This document shows, one piece after another, positions 34,130 through 35,743 of a stretch of DNA of 35,743 nucleotides. Position 1 is the stretch's first letter. The number at the start of each line of letters is the position of its first letter. The notes below the pieces were generated by a model that saw only the letters and a list, made by a program, of their open reading frames with translations, was not told the DNA's origin and searched no databases. Source of the stretch: an uncultured Pseudomonadota bacterium (GTDB lineage: Bacteria; Myxococcota_A; UBA796; SXON01). The DNA lies in the NCBI GenBank assembly GCA_903959175.1, contig CAJBVW010000353.1, positions 1 to 35,743 on the forward strand, given 5' to 3'. The position numbers and the translations under genes were made by a program.

Positions 34130-35347
34130 ATGTGGTTGACCCTGCTGGCGAGCGCGCGTGCTGCGTCCTTCGCGATCGTCCACGCGACCGTCCTGCCGGT
34201 GTCCGGCCCGCCCATCGCGGACGGCACCGTCGTCGTGGTGGACGGGCGCATCGCCGCCGTGGGCGCAGCGCTCCCCGCGCCCGCGGGCGCCGAGATCGTC
34301 GACGCGACCGGCATGTTCCTGATGCCCGGCATCATCGACATCCACTCGCACATGGGCGTCTACCCCTGGCCGGACGCGAACGCGCACGGCGACGGCAACG
34401 AGATGGTCGAGGCCTTCACGCCGCGGGTGTGGGCGGGGGACGGCTTCGACGCCGAAGATCCGGCCATCCCCCGCGCCCGCGCCGGCGGCGTCACGACGAT
34501 TCAGGTGCTCCCCGGCTCGGCCAACCTCATCGGCGGCCAAAGCGCGGTCTTGAAGCTCCGCCCCGCCGTGACGATCGAGCCGATGCTCTTCGTCGGCGCG
34601 CCGCGCGGCATCAAGATGGCGGTCGGCGAGAATCCGAAGCGCGTGTACGGCGACGTGAAGGACGGCGACCAGATCCTCACCCGCATGGGCCTCGCCGCCG
34701 CGCTCCGCGCCGAGCTCCAGGCCGCGCTCGACTACCGCGCCGCCCGCGCGCGCCCGAACCCGCCGCCGAAGGACCTCGACAAGGAGGTCCTCCTCGACGT
34801 CATCGACGACAAGATCCGCGTCCACCTCCACTGCTACCGCACCCACGACATCGACATGTTCTTCCGCGTCGCGGACGAGTTCGGCTTCAAGGTCGCCTCG
34901 CTCCAGCACGCGTTGGAGGCGTATAAGATCCGCGACCAGATCGTGGCGCACGGCGCGGGGATCGCGACGTTCGCCGACTGGTGGGGCTTCAAGATGGAGG
35001 CGTGGGACGCTATCCCGCAGAACGCCGCGCTCGTCTCCGCCGCGGGGGCGCGCGTCGCCATCCACTCGGACTCGGCGAGCCACATCCAGCGCCTCAACCT
35101 CGAGGCCGCGAAGATGCTCCGCTACGGGATGAGCGAGGCGGACGCCCTCGAGTCCATCACGCTCGACCCCGCCCGCATGCTCGGGATCGACGCCCGCGTC
35201 GGCTCCATCGAGGTCGGCAAGGACGCCGACCTCGCGCTCTTCGACGCCCACCCCTTCGACGTGTACGGGAAGGTCCAGCGCACCTGGATCGACGGAACCG
35301 TCGTCTACGATCGTCGCACGGAGGGCACCCCCGATGGCGTCCGTTAG
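34130..35347 (+). CDS. Exported amidohydrolase-family protein (metal site intact)
   Basis: The ATG at 34130 (CGGAG 9 nt upstream) gives 405 residues; a frame from 34055 is not needed. The N-terminus MWLTLLASARAASFAIVHATV looks like a short Sec signal. The amidohydrolase features are the beta domain start (ADGTVVVVDGRIAAVG), the metal motif HSH (His72 and His74 in PGIIDIHSHMG), a Lys candidate for carbamylation (IKMAVGENPKR), later His (VHLHC, SLQHALEAY) and Asp in AIHSDSASH, and the ending EVGKDADLALFDAHPFDVYGKV. It resembles imidazolonepropionase-like (COG1228) enzymes. Substrate unknown. Its end overlaps the next gene by 14 nt. Confidence 0.88.
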   Translation: MWLTLLASARAASFAIVHATVLPVSGPPIADGTVVVVDGRIAAVGAALPAPAGAEIVDATGMFLMPGIIDIHSHMGVYPWPDANAHGDGNEMVEAFTPRVWAGDGFDAEDPAIPRARAGGVTTIQVLPGSANLIGGQSAVLKLRPAVTIEPMLFVGAPRGIKMAVGENPKRVYGDVKDGDQILTRMGLAAALRAELQAALDYRAARARPNPPPKDLDKEVLLDVIDDKIRVHLHCYRTHDIDMFFRVADEFGFKVASLQHALEAYKIRDQIVAHGAGIATFADWWGFKMEAWDAIPQNAALVSAAGARVAIHSDSASHIQRLNLEAAKMLRYGMSEADALESITLDPARMLGIDARVGSIEVGKDADLALFDAHPFDVYGKVQRTWIDGTVVYDRRTEGTPDGVR

Positions 35348-35743
35348 TCGTCGCGCGCTCCTCGTCGGAGCCGCCGCCCTCGCGCTCGTCCCGCGCGCCC
35401 GCGCCTCCACGCTCACCCTCTCCAACGCCCGGATCCTCCTCGGCGACGGCACCGAGGTCCGTGGCGGCATCGCCGTCGAGGGCGGCCGGATCTCCGCCGT
35501 GGGCCCCGAGGTCACCGGCGGCGAGGACCTCGGCGGCGCCGTCCTCCACCCGGGCGTCTACCTCTCGGGCGCCCCCCTCGGCCTCTGGGAGGTCGACCTC
35601 GAGGCCGGCTCCCACGACGACACGGAGGCCGGCGGCACCAACGTGCCCCAGGCGCGCGTGATCGACGCCTACAACCCGCGCTCCGCCGTCATCGACGTGT
35701 GCCGAACCGGCGGTATCCTCGGCGCCCTCGTCACCCCCTCCGG
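35334..35743 (+). CDS. Amidohydrolase-like exported protein (cut at window end)
   Basis: The ATG at 35334 overlaps the previous gene by 14 nt. The frame stays open to the last base, giving 136 residues. The N-terminus ASVSRRALLVGAAALALVPRARA has the SRR and hydrophobic stretch of a Tat-type signal. The mature part begins like an amidohydrolase (LTLSNARILLGDGTEVRGGIAVEGGRISAVG) and contains VLHPGVYLSGAPLGLWEVDLEAG. The position where HxH metal ligands normally stand reads YLSGAPLG instead. Then comes VIDAYNPRSAVIDVCRTGGILGALVTPSG. It belongs to the partner subfamily often found in tandem with the first type. Whether it is an enzyme cannot be judged from this part. Confidence 0.82.
   Translation, partial: MASVSRRALLVGAAALALVPRARASTLTLSNARILLGDGTEVRGGIAVEGGRISAVGPEVTGGEDLGGAVLHPGVYLSGAPLGLWEVDLEAGSHDDTEAGGTNVPQARVIDAYNPRSAVIDVCRTGGILGALVTPS

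Noticed and set aside
31905-34139. Plus-strand open frame of 744 codons
   Set aside because: It is antisense to the metallophosphatase and pyrD and consists of low-complexity Asp/Glu/Gly/Arg-rich sequence.

Overview
The window is GC-rich bacterial chromosome. It opens inside tuf and runs through one long plus-strand ribosomal-protein cluster (S10, spc and alpha operons fused, 1-15185). Zinc-ribbon S14, a four-cysteine adenylate kinase, an acidic lipoprotein with MopE-type metal-binding repeats plus a lamin-tail domain, and many short lipoproteins suggest a Myxococcota-like ('deltaproteobacterial') lineage. That placement is inference from gene content; no 16S rRNA gene is present.

Layout. 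(1) 1-15185: tuf, rpsJ, rplD, rplW, rplB, rpsS, rplV, rpsC, rplP, rpmC, rpsQ, rplN, rplX, rplE, rpsN, rpsH, rplF, rplR, rpsE, rpmD, rplO, secY, adk, map, rpmJ, rpsM, rpsK, rpoA, rplQ. The order is classical, but rplC (L3), infA (IF-1) and rpsD (S4) are absent from their usual slots. Several spacers inside the cluster carry strong hairpins, notably after rpsS, after rpmC, before rpsE and between rpsK and rpoA. (2) 15186-16633: no intact gene; a badly decayed, multiply frameshifted minus-strand IS66-type transposase lies at about 15550-16163. (3) 16634-20902: a Fur-family regulator on plus, then on minus a tRNA-Leu(GAG) and the overlapping lower-glycolysis run gap-pgk-tpiA followed by secG. (4) 20986-23071: a large FAD-dependent dehydrogenase-like protein and a small convergent lipoprotein. 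(5) 23383-27304: a tightly coupled three-gene operon (polytopic membrane protein, left-handed beta-helix protein, family-2 glycosyltransferase) that probably builds or decorates a surface glycan or glycolipid. (6) 27430-29664: tRNA-Gly(GCC) on minus and, diverging from it, the MopE-repeat/lamin-tail/PKD-like lipoprotein with its own terminator. (7) 29680-35743: an unrecognised Ala-rich probable lipoprotein, an alpha/beta hydrolase, a PPP-type metallophosphatase, pyrD, and two tandem exported amidohydrolase-family proteins. The second of these is cut by the window end and lacks the usual HxH metal motif in the visible part.

The first half is translation, secretion (SecY, and SecG further on) and transcription core machinery, apparently co-transcribed with many start/stop overlaps. 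The second half is a mixture of central metabolism and poorly characterised envelope functions. I saw no CRISPR array, phage, toxin-antitoxin or defence system. The best candidates for something new are the missing r-protein genes combined with structured intra-operon hairpins, the three-gene glycan operon, and the multi-domain acidic lipoprotein.
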